Shown one piece after another: positions 8,485-16,898 of a stretch of 64,000 nt of DNA. The DNA is from an uncultured Veillonellaceae bacterium (GTDB lineage Bacteria; Bacillota; Negativicutes; Selenomonadales; Selenomonadaceae), in contig OMWS01000011.1 of the NCBI GenBank assembly GCA_900314825.1, forward strand, positions 18,434-82,433. The letters run 5' to 3'. The notes beneath the pieces are model-generated. The model saw nothing but the letters and a program-made list of their open reading frames with translations. It was not told the DNA's origin and ran no database searches. A program made the translations under genes and the position numbers. Position 1 is the stretch's first letter, and each line of letters starts with the position of its first letter.

Positions 8485-9000
8485 ATGAAAATCGCCATCG
8501 GCTGTGACCACATCGTCACGGATATCAAGATCAAAGCAGCAGAATTTTTGAAGAAGCAGGGCCACGAGGTCATCGACGTCGGCACGCACGACTTCATCCG
8601 CACGCATTATCCTATTTACGGCCGCAAGGTCGGCAAGCTCGTCGCGACGGGCGCGGTCGATCTCGGCGTCTGCATCTGCGGCACAGGCATCGGCATCAAC
8701 AACAGCGCACAGAAGATCAAAGGCGTGCGCGCGGCCTGCGTGACGGACGTGCAAACGGCCGTCGCTGCGAAGGAGCAGCTCAACGCGAACGTCATCGGCT
8801 GCGGCGGCCGCGTCGTCGGCATCGGCACGATCGAATACATCCTCGAAGCCTTCCTCAAGGCCGAGTACCAGCCGACGCCGGAGCGCGACGCGCTCATCGC
8901 GAAGATTGACAACATGATCCCGGACAACGACGCGATCGAGAACGACCACCTCTTCGACGAATACAACAAAAAATGGGCCGAGGGCTATTACCACGACTGA
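8485..9000 (+). CDS. lacB: Galactose-6-phosphate isomerase subunit LacB
   Basis: A 171-residue RpiB-family protein, the expected length for LacB and partner of LacA. Typical segments are MKIAIGCDHIVTDIK, GVCICGTGIGINNSAQKIKGVRAACVTD with the catalytic cysteine loop, and NANVIGCGGRVVGIGTIEYILEAFL. The longer C-terminal tail that distinguishes LacB from RpiB is present. The ATG at 8485 follows ACGGAGG. lacF starts 51 bp downstream. Confidence 0.94.
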   Translation: MKIAIGCDHIVTDIKIKAAEFLKKQGHEVIDVGTHDFIRTHYPIYGRKVGKLVATGAVDLGVCICGTGIGINNSAQKIKGVRAACVTDVQTAVAAKEQLNANVIGCGGRVVGIGTIEYILEAFLKAEYQPTPERDALIAKIDNMIPDNDAIENDHLFDEYNKKWAEGYYHD

Positions 9001-9051
9001 AACCATAGTATAATGAAATAAAACTTTTGAACGTAAGGAGCCGTGAACAAC

Positions 9052-9372
9052 ATGACAAAAGACGATATGGCCATGGTCGCGATGGAGATCGTCGCCTACT
9101 CCGGCGACGCGCGCACGAAATACCTCGACGCGATGGAAGCGATGATGGGCGACGAGTTCGACAAGGCCGAGGCGCTCATTAAGGAGGGTGACGACCTCAT
9201 CCTCGACGCGCACAACCAGCAGACGGAGCTCATCACGAAAGAAGCGTCGGGCGAGTCGCTCGAGATCGGATTCCTGACCGTCCACGCACAGGATCATCTC
9301 ATGACGGCGATGCTGCTGTCCGACATGGACAAGCGCATGCTGAAAGCGCTGAAGAAGAAAGCAGGGAAATAA
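9052..9372 (+). CDS. lacF: PTS lactose-specific EIIA component LacF
   Basis: A 106-residue helical EIIA of the lactose/cellobiose PTS family. It takes phosphate from HPr and passes it to the EIIB domain of LacE. His78 in FLTVHAQDHLM is the phosphorylated residue, the same number as in Staphylococcus LacF when the ATG at 9052 is used. Asp81 of the trimer metal site (HAQD) is present. The GTG at 9043 is too close to AAGGAG to be preferred. lacG begins one base after the stop codon. Confidence 0.93.
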   Translation: MTKDDMAMVAMEIVAYSGDARTKYLDAMEAMMGDEFDKAEALIKEGDDLILDAHNQQTELITKEASGESLEIGFLTVHAQDHLMTAMLLSDMDKRMLKALKKKAGK

Positions 9373-9373
9373 G

Positions 9374-10816
9374 ATGGCGGCAAACGTTCCAAATACGTTC
9401 CCGAAAGATTTCGTCTTCGGCGGCGCGACGGCCGCGTACCAGGTCGAGGGCGCGACGACGGAAGACGGCCGCGGCCCGTGCACATGGGATGAGGACATGC
9501 ATCGCCCAGGCAGCCGCTTCACGGCCGACCCCGCGAGCGATTTCTACCATAAATATCCGGAAGACCTCGCGCTCTGCGAGAAATTCGGCGTGAATGGCAT
9601 CCGCATCTCGATCTCGTGGACGCGCATCTTGCCCGAGGGCAAGGGCGCGGTGAACCAGAAGGGCATCGACTACTACAATAAATTGATTGACACGTGCCTT
9701 GCGCACGGCGTCGAGCCGTTCGTCACGCTGCATCATTTCGATACGCCGCTGCCGTTCTTCCATGCGGGCGGCTGGCTGAGCCGCGCGATCATCCCGGAAT
9801 TCGTGAATTTCGCGAAGATCTGCTTTGACGCTTTCGGCGACCGCGTGAAGCGTTGGGCGACGTTCAACGAGCCGTGGTCCATCGCGCAGAACGGCTACAT
9901 CGCCGGCAATTTCCCGCCGCACGAGACGTTCCAGATGGCGAAGGCCATCCAGATCGAGCACAACCTCATGGTCGCGCATGCAAAGGCGCTGCACCTCTAC
10001 AAGACAATGGGCCTGTCGGGCAAGATCGGCATCGTCCACACGCTCGAGGGCAAAGTCCCCATCACGGACACGCCGGAGAACCGCCATGCGCGCGACCTCG
10101 ACGACGCGATGAGCAACCGCTTCATGCTCGACGCCTGCTTCCTCGGCAAATACAGCGACGAAACGATGTCTCTCATCAACGAAATCCTGCGCGAGAACAA
10201 CGGAACGCTCGTCACGGAGCCGTCGGACTTCGACGACTTCGCCGTTGCGGCGAAGGAGATCGACTTCCTCGGAATGAACTACTATTCCTCGCACTTCCTG
10301 CAGACGTGGGACGGCGAGAGCAAGGTTTTCAACAACTCGACGGGCGAAAAGGGCACGAGCGTCTTTGCGCTGCACGGCGTCGGCGCGCGCGTCTCGAACC
10401 CCGCCGTGCCGACGACGGATTGGGACTGGCCGATCTACCCGCAGGGCATGCACGACCAGCTCGTCCGCATCGCGCACGACTATCCGAACTACAAGGAAAT
10501 TTTCATCAGCGAAAACGGCATGGGCTACAAGGATGATCTCGTAGACGGCAAGATCGACGACACGCCGCGCATCGACTACGTGTCGAAACATCTGCGCGCC
10601 ATCCAAGAGGCCATCGCCGAAGGCGTCAACGTCAAAGGCTACTACATCTGGAGCCTCCAGGACATGCTGTCGTGGTCGAATGGCTACAACAAGCGCTACG
10701 GCCTGTTCTACGTCGATTACAAGACCCAGCAGCGCATCCCGAAGAAGAGCGCGTACTGGTACAAGCTCTGCAGTGAGCAGAAAAAGATCGTTCCGATCGA
10801 AGAAGTAAAATATTGA
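9374..10816 (+). CDS. lacG: 6-phospho-beta-galactosidase LacG (GH1)
   Basis: A 480-residue family 1 glycosidase that hydrolyses phosphorylated lactose or galactobiose in the cytosol, giving galactose 6-phosphate. The catalytic acid is Glu166 in TFNEPW and the nucleophile is Glu380 in FISENGMGY. The N-terminus FPKDFVFGGATAAYQVEGA is standard for GH1. LNMNYYSS-type (FLGMNYYSS), YYIWSLQDMLSWSNGYNKRYGL and a conserved phosphate-loop region near the C-terminus support a phospho-glycosidase. It starts one base after lacF and is surely co-expressed with it. Confidence 0.94.
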   Translation: MAANVPNTFPKDFVFGGATAAYQVEGATTEDGRGPCTWDEDMHRPGSRFTADPASDFYHKYPEDLALCEKFGVNGIRISISWTRILPEGKGAVNQKGIDYYNKLIDTCLAHGVEPFVTLHHFDTPLPFFHAGGWLSRAIIPEFVNFAKICFDAFGDRVKRWATFNEPWSIAQNGYIAGNFPPHETFQMAKAIQIEHNLMVAHAKALHLYKTMGLSGKIGIVHTLEGKVPITDTPENRHARDLDDAMSNRFMLDACFLGKYSDETMSLINEILRENNGTLVTEPSDFDDFAVAAKEIDFLGMNYYSSHFLQTWDGESKVFNNSTGEKGTSVFALHGVGARVSNPAVPTTDWDWPIYPQGMHDQLVRIAHDYPNYKEIFISENGMGYKDDLVDGKIDDTPRIDYVSKHLRAIQEAIAEGVNVKGYYIWSLQDMLSWSNGYNKRYGLFYVDYKTQQRIPKKSAYWYKLCSEQKKIVPIEEVKY

Positions 10817-10831
10817 GTTCCCACATACTAG

Positions 10832-11032
10832 GCCTCCCCCTTTGGGGGAGGTGCCCCGAAGGGGCGGAGAGGGTAACGCCGTAACGAGATTCACATTCCT
10901 TTTGATAAGGATACAGAATCCGTTTATGCGTTACCCTCCGCAGCAAGCTGCATAAGCGACCGCATCGGCGCTAAAGCGCCGTGCGTCTGCTTATCCGCCT
11001 CGCATGCGCTCGGCACCTCCCCCAGAGGAGGT
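10832..11032. repeat. Composite palindromic repeat, family A copy with module D
   Basis: The left arm GGCCTCCCCCTTTGGGGGAG is followed by a core hairpin (GATTC, TCCTT/AAGGA, GAATC). Next comes a module AAGCGACCGCATCGGCGCT...GCGTCTGCTTA, then the right arm CACCTCCCCCAGAGGAGG. Module D also occurs at about 16676, 22631, 49981 and 55031. The element lies between lacG and the lacE promoter. Confidence 0.85.
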
Positions 11033-11061
11033 TTGAAAATGCTGGTACATTTCATGAAAAG

Positions 11062-11080
11062 ATTTTCAAACTATGAAAAC
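11062..11080. promoter_or_regulatory. Lac/tagatose operator O2 upstream of lacE
   Basis: ATTTTCAAACTATGAAAAC differs from operator O1 at few positions and keeps the N5 spacing. It ends 20 bp before TATAAT at 11101-11106. A second small palindrome TTTCATGAAA (11050-11059) lies beside it. Confidence 0.72.
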
Positions 11081-11100
11081 AATATGGAATGGCGATAAAG

Positions 11101-11106
11101 TATAAT
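11101..11106 (+). promoter_or_regulatory. lacE -10 element
   Basis: TATAAT lies 130 bp before the lacE start. The context ATGAAACCATCAAA is shared with the lacA promoter region. No consensus -35 is seen because the operator occupies that place. Confidence 0.6.
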
Positions 11107-11235
11107 GAAACCATCAAAGGGAAAGCACGGAAAGCGAACACCCGGCGAATGCAATCATGATTGACCTCCACATCAATCCAAAGTACTCATTCAAAACGTT
11201 CCAAGTCCACCACACCTCAAAGGAAGGGAAACAGA

Positions 11236-12972
11236 ATGGAAAAGCTTATCAAGCTCGTGGAAACCATGAAGCCATTCTTCGAAAAGGTTTCCAACAACCC
11301 GTACCTGAGGGCGATCCGCGACGGCTTCGTCAGCTGCATCCCGGTCATCCTCTTCTCCTCACTCTTCATCCTCGTCGCCTGCGTGCCGGAGATCTTCGGC
11401 TACAAATGGCCGGATGATATCAGTAGCGTCCTCTGGCTCGCCTACAACGGCTCCATGGGCATCCTCTCGCTCCTCATGGTCGCGACCATCGCGAAGAGCC
11501 TGACGGGCAGCATCAACCACAAGCTGCCGAAGCTCCGCCAGATCAATGACACGTCCGTCATGATCGTCTCGATCATCTGCCTGCTCCTGCTGGCCGTCGA
11601 GCCGATCAAAGGCGGCTGGTCTGCAGACTTCATGGGCTCGAAAGGCCTGCTCTCCGCGTTCGTCGTCGCGTTCCTCGTCCCGAACATCTACAAGTTCTTC
11701 GTCAGCCGCGACATCACGATCAAGCTGCCGGACGAAGTCCCGCACTTCATCGCGCAAACGTTTGCTGACCTCATCCCGCTTTCCGCTGCGGTCTTCATCT
11801 TCTGGCTCGGCTCGATCGTCTTCAAGAACGCGACGGGCATGCTGTTCTCCGCTTGGATCCTCGAGTTCTTCAAGCCGCTCTTCGTCGCGGCGGACGGCTA
11901 CATCGGCATCGCCATCATCTACGGCGCCATGGCCATGTTCTGGTTCGTCGGCATCCACGGCCCGTCCATCGTCGAGCCAGCGGTCACGGCCATCTACATC
12001 GCAAACATCGAAGCGAACCTCCAGATCGTCACGGCCGGCGGCCATGCGACGAACATCCTCACGCATCCGACCTCTTACTTCGTCGCCACGATCGGCGGCA
12101 CGGGCGCAACGCTCATGTTCTGTGCGATGTGCGCGTTCCTCGCAAAGTCGGCACAGCTCAAAGCGGTCGGCCGCGCCTCCATCATCCCGGTCTGCTTCGC
12201 CGTCAACGAGCCGATCCTCTTCGGCGCGCCGATCGTCCTCAATCCAGTCCTGTTCTTCCCGTTCATCGCGGCACCGATCGCGAACGTCTGGATTTTCAAA
12301 TTCTTCGTCGACAACCTCGGCATGAACGCCTTCATCTACATCCTGCCGTGGACGACGCCAGCTCCGATCGGCCTCGTCATCGCTACGGGCTTCGCGAAGC
12401 TCGCCTTCATCCTCGCGCCGTTGCTCCTCATCGTCGATGCCGTCCTCTACTATCCGTTCTTCCGCGTCTATGACACGCAGCTCGTCGCTCGCGAGACGGC
12501 CATCGCCAATGGCGAAATCTCCGCCGACGATGAAGAAGCCGAGACGCCGGCCGACGCCTACGCCGCTGCGGAAAAAGCAGAAGCGGGCGAGCCGGAGGAA
12601 AAGAAGGAAGCTGCTCCGGCCGTCGCTGCTGACACCGCTGCTGCTGGCGACGGCGAAGAGAAGCGCGTCCTCGTCCTCTGCGCCTCGGGCGCGACGAGCT
12701 CCATGCTCGCGAAAGCCATCACGAAAGGCGCCCAGAAGCGCCACGTGAACGTCGAATCCATCGCCATGGCCTATGGCCAGCACAAAGACGTCATCACGGA
12801 CTACGACCTCATCGTCCTCGCGCCGCAGATGGCCTCGATGTACGACGAGCTCAAGCACGACTGCGACGAGAAGGGCGTCAAGAGCGCCACGACGAGCGGC
12901 CGCGAGTATGTCGGCCTGACGCGCGACCCGGACAAAGCCCTCGACTTCGCCCTCGCGCTCATGGCGAATTGA
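11236..12972 (+). CDS. lacE: PTS lactose-specific EIICB component LacE
   Basis: A 578-residue fused permease and phosphotransfer protein that imports lactose and probably galacto-oligosaccharides with phosphorylation. The EIIC domain (residues 1 to about 420) has multiple membrane helices and the lactose-family segments GIHGPSIVEPAVTAIYIAN, ATNILTHPTSYF and NEPILFGAPIVLNP. An Ala/Glu/Lys-rich linker (about 435-475) joins it to EIIB, whose active site is Cys482 in VLVLCASGATSSML. The ATG at 11236 follows GGAAGGG; a longer in-frame extension lacks a ribosome site. It is separated from lacABFG by a repeat but shares the operator. Confidence 0.92.
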   Translation: MEKLIKLVETMKPFFEKVSNNPYLRAIRDGFVSCIPVILFSSLFILVACVPEIFGYKWPDDISSVLWLAYNGSMGILSLLMVATIAKSLTGSINHKLPKLRQINDTSVMIVSIICLLLLAVEPIKGGWSADFMGSKGLLSAFVVAFLVPNIYKFFVSRDITIKLPDEVPHFIAQTFADLIPLSAAVFIFWLGSIVFKNATGMLFSAWILEFFKPLFVAADGYIGIAIIYGAMAMFWFVGIHGPSIVEPAVTAIYIANIEANLQIVTAGGHATNILTHPTSYFVATIGGTGATLMFCAMCAFLAKSAQLKAVGRASIIPVCFAVNEPILFGAPIVLNPVLFFPFIAAPIANVWIFKFFVDNLGMNAFIYILPWTTPAPIGLVIATGFAKLAFILAPLLLIVDAVLYYPFFRVYDTQLVARETAIANGEISADDEEAETPADAYAAAEKAEAGEPEEKKEAAPAVAADTAAAGDGEEKRVLVLCASGATSSMLAKAITKGAQKRHVNVESIAMAYGQHKDVITDYDLIVLAPQMASMYDELKHDCDEKGVKSATTSGREYVGLTRDPDKALDFALALMAN

Positions 12973-13006
12973 GTCGCTGAAACACGATAAATCCATACAA
13001 TAGAAC

Positions 13007-13053
13007 AAGCAAGCACCAGCTGGAAACATGGCGACACGCGATGCTTGCTTTTT
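13007..13053 (+). terminator. Terminator after lacE
   Basis: AAGCAAGCA pairs with TGCTTGCTT and is followed by a T run. Confidence 0.7.
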
Positions 13054-13109
13054 CTATATTTTTTCCAATAGTCACATGATTTTCAGGGGAACACTAGGAG
13101 GAAACACGA

Positions 13110-14504
13110 ATGAAAAAGAAAGCACTTGTCGCAGCGGTACTCGCTGCCACGACCTTCTCTGCGACGACGGCGTTTGCGGCATCGAACCCGTTCAACGACG
13201 TCCCGGCCGATCACTGGTCGTATGACGCGATCGAGATGCTCGCCCGCGACGGCGTCATCGAAGGCTACGGCGACGGCACGTTCCAGGGCGATAAGCTCAT
13301 GAACCGCTACGAGATGGCGGAGATTGTCGCGAAAGCCGCTGAAAAATACGGCACGGCCGACCTCAAGGACAAGGGCGTCATCAACAAGCTCGAGCGCGAA
13401 TACGCGCAGGAACTCAAAGACATGGAGGTCCGTCTCACCGCTGTAGAGAGCGATGTGAAGGATCTCAAGGCCAAGCAGTCGAGCTTCAAGATGTACGGCG
13501 ATGCGCGTCTCCGTTATTTCGCGAACAAAGACATGAGCGGCCATGACAACAGTGGCAGCTCGGGCGTCCATCACTTTGAAAAGCGCGTGCGCCTCGGCAT
13601 CTATGGCGAGCCCGCGAAAAATCTCACGGTCGATGGCCGCCTCAAATACGATGACAAAAGCGGCAAGCACAATGGCTGGGGCAGCGAGAACCGCAACCTC
13701 AACAATTGGAACAACAGCTATAACAACCAGGATTCGTTCCATCTCGACAAGATGAGCCTGAACTGGCACAATGCCGGCACGACGACGTCCGTCGGCCGCA
13801 CGCAGATCAGCCTCGGTCAGGGTCTCTTGTATTGGGAGAATCCGGTCGACGGCTTCTATGTCGAGCATCAGTTCGGCCCGAAGACGAACCTCATGCTCGG
13901 CTATGGCGATATTTCCGCCGAGGGCTGGCAGAACAGCAACATCTGGACGGCGTTCGGCAACTTGAAAGTCCAGACGAGCAAGGCGACGCAGCTCACGGCA
14001 GCGTTCCTGCACACGAACACGGACAACACGGGCAACACGACGGTGAATGTCTATGACGAGCCGGTCGTGGATGATTACCATTTCAATCAGTACGCGCTCG
14101 GTTTCAACACGCAGTTCGCGCCGCGCTGGAATCTCATCGCCGAGTACGTGCGCAACAACGCCGGCTGCATGCGCGACAAGAGTGGCTTCTGGACGCGCGT
14201 GACGTACGGCAGCCCAGAAGGGTATTGGGTGAAGAACGGCACATTCCAGATTTACGGCGAGTACTTCGCGCTCGGTGGCGGCTCGATCGAATCCGTGGCA
14301 TGGCCGCATCGCCTGAACATCGCCGGCAGCGATGGCATCAATGGCAACGGTTCGCGCGGCTTTGGCATCGGCATGGGCCGCATGCTCGCGGACAACGTGA
14401 ACCTCGAAGCGACGTGCTACTGGCTGAAACCGTATGACAAGAACCATGCAGGCTTCTCGAAGTACGATCCGACGGGCTATGTGGCGCTGTCGTACTGCTT
14501 CTGA
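13110..14504 (+). CDS. OmpM-like S-layer-homology porin
   Basis: A 464-residue outer-membrane protein. Residues 1-24 are a signal peptide ending AFA. Residues about 28-80 form one SLH domain (FNDVPADHWSYDAIEMLARDGVIEGYGDGTFQG...NRYEMAEIVAKAAEKY), which binds polyaminated peptidoglycan in Negativicutes. A coiled coil (about 90-120, LEREYAQELKDMEVRLTAVE) follows, then a beta-rich barrel with alternating aromatic strands ending GYVALSYCF, a typical C-terminal beta signal. The ATG at 13110 follows AGGAGG. It lies 17 bp before the galactanase gene and is probably its operon partner, so it may pass galacto-oligosaccharides; that specificity is inferred. Confidence 0.88.
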   Translation: MKKKALVAAVLAATTFSATTAFAASNPFNDVPADHWSYDAIEMLARDGVIEGYGDGTFQGDKLMNRYEMAEIVAKAAEKYGTADLKDKGVINKLEREYAQELKDMEVRLTAVESDVKDLKAKQSSFKMYGDARLRYFANKDMSGHDNSGSSGVHHFEKRVRLGIYGEPAKNLTVDGRLKYDDKSGKHNGWGSENRNLNNWNNSYNNQDSFHLDKMSLNWHNAGTTTSVGRTQISLGQGLLYWENPVDGFYVEHQFGPKTNLMLGYGDISAEGWQNSNIWTAFGNLKVQTSKATQLTAAFLHTNTDNTGNTTVNVYDEPVVDDYHFNQYALGFNTQFAPRWNLIAEYVRNNAGCMRDKSGFWTRVTYGSPEGYWVKNGTFQIYGEYFALGGGSIESVAWPHRLNIAGSDGINGNGSRGFGIGMGRMLADNVNLEATCYWLKPYDKNHAGFSKYDPTGYVALSYCF

Positions 14505-14521
14505 GCAGAGGGGAACGTTTC

Positions 14522-16378
14522 ATGAAAAAGAAAACGCTGACATCTTTGATCCTCACGGCGCTCGCCGCTGGCGCGATGGCGCTTTCACCGACGGCGGACG
14601 CTGCCGTGCAGGTCAATCCGATCCCGAATCTTTCCGAAAACTTCATCAAAGGCGCGGACGTCTCGATGCTGCCGGAGATGGAATCGCTCGGCGCGAAGTT
14701 CTATGATGTCGACGGCACGGAGATGGACGAGCTCCAGATCATGAAGAACCACGGCATCAATTGGATTCGTGTCCGCATCTGGAACGATCCGAAAGCCGGC
14801 CCAGGCGGCGGCGGCAATACGGACGAGGCGCGCGCGCTCGAACTGACGAAGCGCGCCCATGCGCTCGGCATGAAAGTCCTCGTCGATTTCCACTACAGCG
14901 ACTGGTGGGCCGACCCCGGCAAGCAGATCACGCCGAAGGCGTGGGCGAACCACGACAAGAAGCAGCTCGTGAAAGACGTCTATGACTACACGACGAAGGT
15001 CGTGAAGGATTTCCAGGCCGCAGGCGCGGAGCCGGAGATGATCCAGATCGGCAACGAAGTGAAATCCGGCATGCTCTGGCCGATCGGCAAGCTGCCGTCG
15101 AATGACGGCGACAAGGTGTTCTCCGAGCTCCTGAACGCCGGACTCAAGGCCGTGCGTGACAACGACCCCGACCACAGCATCAAGCTCATGGTGCATCTGC
15201 CGGACGGCGGCGACAATGCGCTGTACCGCAGCTTCTTCGATTCCATCGAAAAGAATGGCGTCAAGGATTTTGACATCATCGGCCTCAGCTACTATCCGTT
15301 CTGGCATGGGACGCTCGACCAGCTCCAGCAGAATCTCGATGACATTTCCGCGCGCTACGACAAAGACGTCATCGTCGTCGAGACGGCGTTCGGCTACACG
15401 AACGAGAACTTCGACGACATGAAGAACCCGTACGATGAAAAAGCGGAGCGCATCGGCGGCTTCCGCTCGACGGTGCAGGGGCAGGCGACGGGCCTGCGCG
15501 CCGTCATGGAGCGCCTCGCAAACGTCCCGGACGGCCGCGGCACGGGAATGTTCTACTGGGAGCCGGACTGGTACGCCGTCGACGGTGCAGGCTGGAAGAC
15601 CGGCGAAGGCAACGAGTGGGACAACCTCTGCATGTTCGACAAGGGAGGCCGCGCGCTCGAGTCGTGGGACGTCTACAAGGATGTCAGCGACCAGAGCCTC
15701 CCGACGATTACGCCGACGTTCAAAGAAGTTGACGACGTCGAGGCGACGGGCGGCGTCGGCGCGCCGATCGCGCTGCCCGAGAAGGTGCGCGTGACGTTCT
15801 CCGACGACCATGCGGAAAATCTGCCGATTGCGTGGAACGACGCTGCGCCGGTCTTTGACGCGACGGGTACGTACCCGGTACAGGGCTCGGTCACGGTCGA
15901 CGGCGAAGCGCACATTGTGAAAGGCGCGGTCACGGTCATCAAGAAGACGAACCTCGTCAAGAATCCGGACTTCGAGAACGTGAACCTCGACGGCTGGACG
16001 ATCACGGGCGACGCGAGTGCCGTGAACGCCGTCTCAAAAGCTGGCGACGCGCTCGGCCAGGGTGCGATGCACTACTGGGCCGACAAGGCGTTCGGCTTCA
16101 CGGCGAGCCAGTCGTTCGACGGCCTCGAGGACGGCCTCTACACCGTCTCCGTCCAGACGCAGGGCGGCGGCGGCGAGCAGAGCTACGACCTCTTCATCGA
16201 GACGAATGGCGAGCGCAAGACGACGCCCATCACGGACACGAAATGGAACGAGTGGCATACGTTCACGATTTCCGATGTCGAAGTGAAAGATGGCAAAGCC
16301 ACGATCGGCGTCACGATGAAAGCCGCCCCCGGCTGCTGGGGCTCGGTCGACAACTTCGAGTTCTATAAGCAAGACTGA
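14522..16378 (+). CDS. Secreted endo-beta-1,4-galactanase (GH53) with C-terminal carbohydrate-binding region
   Basis: A 618-residue exported enzyme that cuts beta-1,4-galactan, the side chain of pectin. Residues 1-28 are a signal peptide (cleavage near ADA) without a lipobox cysteine. The GH53 domain (about 38-390) begins FIKGADVSMLPEME and has Glu179 (IQIGNE, acid/base) and Glu287 (VVETAF, nucleophile), with WNDP, DFHYSDWWADP and YWEPDW also conserved. A Big_4-like Ig domain (about 400-475) follows. A C-terminal beta-sandwich opening NLVKNPDFENVNLDGW and ending VDNFEFYK resembles CBM61, known on other GH53 enzymes. It is probably periplasmic or surface-held. The product galactobiose fits the neighbouring PTS and LacG. 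Confidence 0.92.
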   Translation: MKKKTLTSLILTALAAGAMALSPTADAAVQVNPIPNLSENFIKGADVSMLPEMESLGAKFYDVDGTEMDELQIMKNHGINWIRVRIWNDPKAGPGGGGNTDEARALELTKRAHALGMKVLVDFHYSDWWADPGKQITPKAWANHDKKQLVKDVYDYTTKVVKDFQAAGAEPEMIQIGNEVKSGMLWPIGKLPSNDGDKVFSELLNAGLKAVRDNDPDHSIKLMVHLPDGGDNALYRSFFDSIEKNGVKDFDIIGLSYYPFWHGTLDQLQQNLDDISARYDKDVIVVETAFGYTNENFDDMKNPYDEKAERIGGFRSTVQGQATGLRAVMERLANVPDGRGTGMFYWEPDWYAVDGAGWKTGEGNEWDNLCMFDKGGRALESWDVYKDVSDQSLPTITPTFKEVDDVEATGGVGAPIALPEKVRVTFSDDHAENLPIAWNDAAPVFDATGTYPVQGSVTVDGEAHIVKGAVTVIKKTNLVKNPDFENVNLDGWTITGDASAVNAVSKAGDALGQGAMHYWADKAFGFTASQSFDGLEDGLYTVSVQTQGGGGEQSYDLFIETNGERKTTPITDTKWNEWHTFTISDVEVKDGKATIGVTMKAAPGCWGSVDNFEFYKQD

Positions 16379-16470
16379 CGAGCTGTTGCCGAACGTAACT
16401 CCTCCGGCAGGAGATTGCCACACGTGCGAAACGGATGTTGTATGCGTCTGTTGCTGAACGTAGCAATACA

Positions 16471-16738
16471 GCAGCCTCTCCCTCTGGGAGAGGGGGACCG
16501 CGTTAGCGGTGGAGAGGGTACTTTGGTGCGATAGCCAAACAAATAGAGAGCACTTTCATAGCATTAAGTTGTATGAGTTCATACACGATGCTATGAAGGT
16601 GCTTTTGTATTTGTCCAAAATCGCACCCTCGTACCCTCTCAGTCGCGCTACGCGCGCCAGCTCTACCTAAAGGATAAAGCGACCGCATAGGCGCTAAAGC
16701 GCCTTGCGTCTGCTTTTCCCAGGGGGAGAGCCTGCTGT
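16471..16738. repeat. Composite palindromic repeat, family B copy with module D
   Basis: The left arm is GCAGCCTCTCCC...GGGGGACCGCGTTAGCGGT, then GGAGAGGGTAC and GTGCGATAGC. The core hairpin at 16551-16601 is CATAGCAT...ATGCTATG with inner GTATG/CATAC. The right part has GTACCCTCTC, module D (about 16676-16715) and a degenerate arm. This fills most of the 520-bp gap between the galactanase and aldolase genes; the remainder is the aldolase promoter. Confidence 0.85.
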
Positions 16739-16804
16739 AAGCATTACGATCGGCATTCTTATGAAACCGTTCCAGTAAATGCAACAGCTCCTTTGTTTGA
16801 AAAT

Positions 16805-16823
16805 CCTTTCCAAACATGAAAAC
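16805..16823. promoter_or_regulatory. Lac/tagatose operator O3 upstream of the aldolase gene
   Basis: CCTTTCCAAACATGAAAAC keeps the right half of O1 and O2 exactly and a weaker left half. It ends 20 bp before TATAAT at 16844-16849, the same distance as at lacA and lacE. Confidence 0.65.
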
Positions 16824-16898
16824 AAACCGTCCGTCATGTTCTCTATAATGAACACAGAAAGAACAAAGAACCCATTCACATAGAAAGGACGATCCCTC

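Noticed and set aside
9009..9014. TATAAT box just upstream of lacF as an internal promoter
   Set aside because: No -35 hexamer at a suitable distance, and lacF follows lacB closely, so read-through is a simpler explanation.
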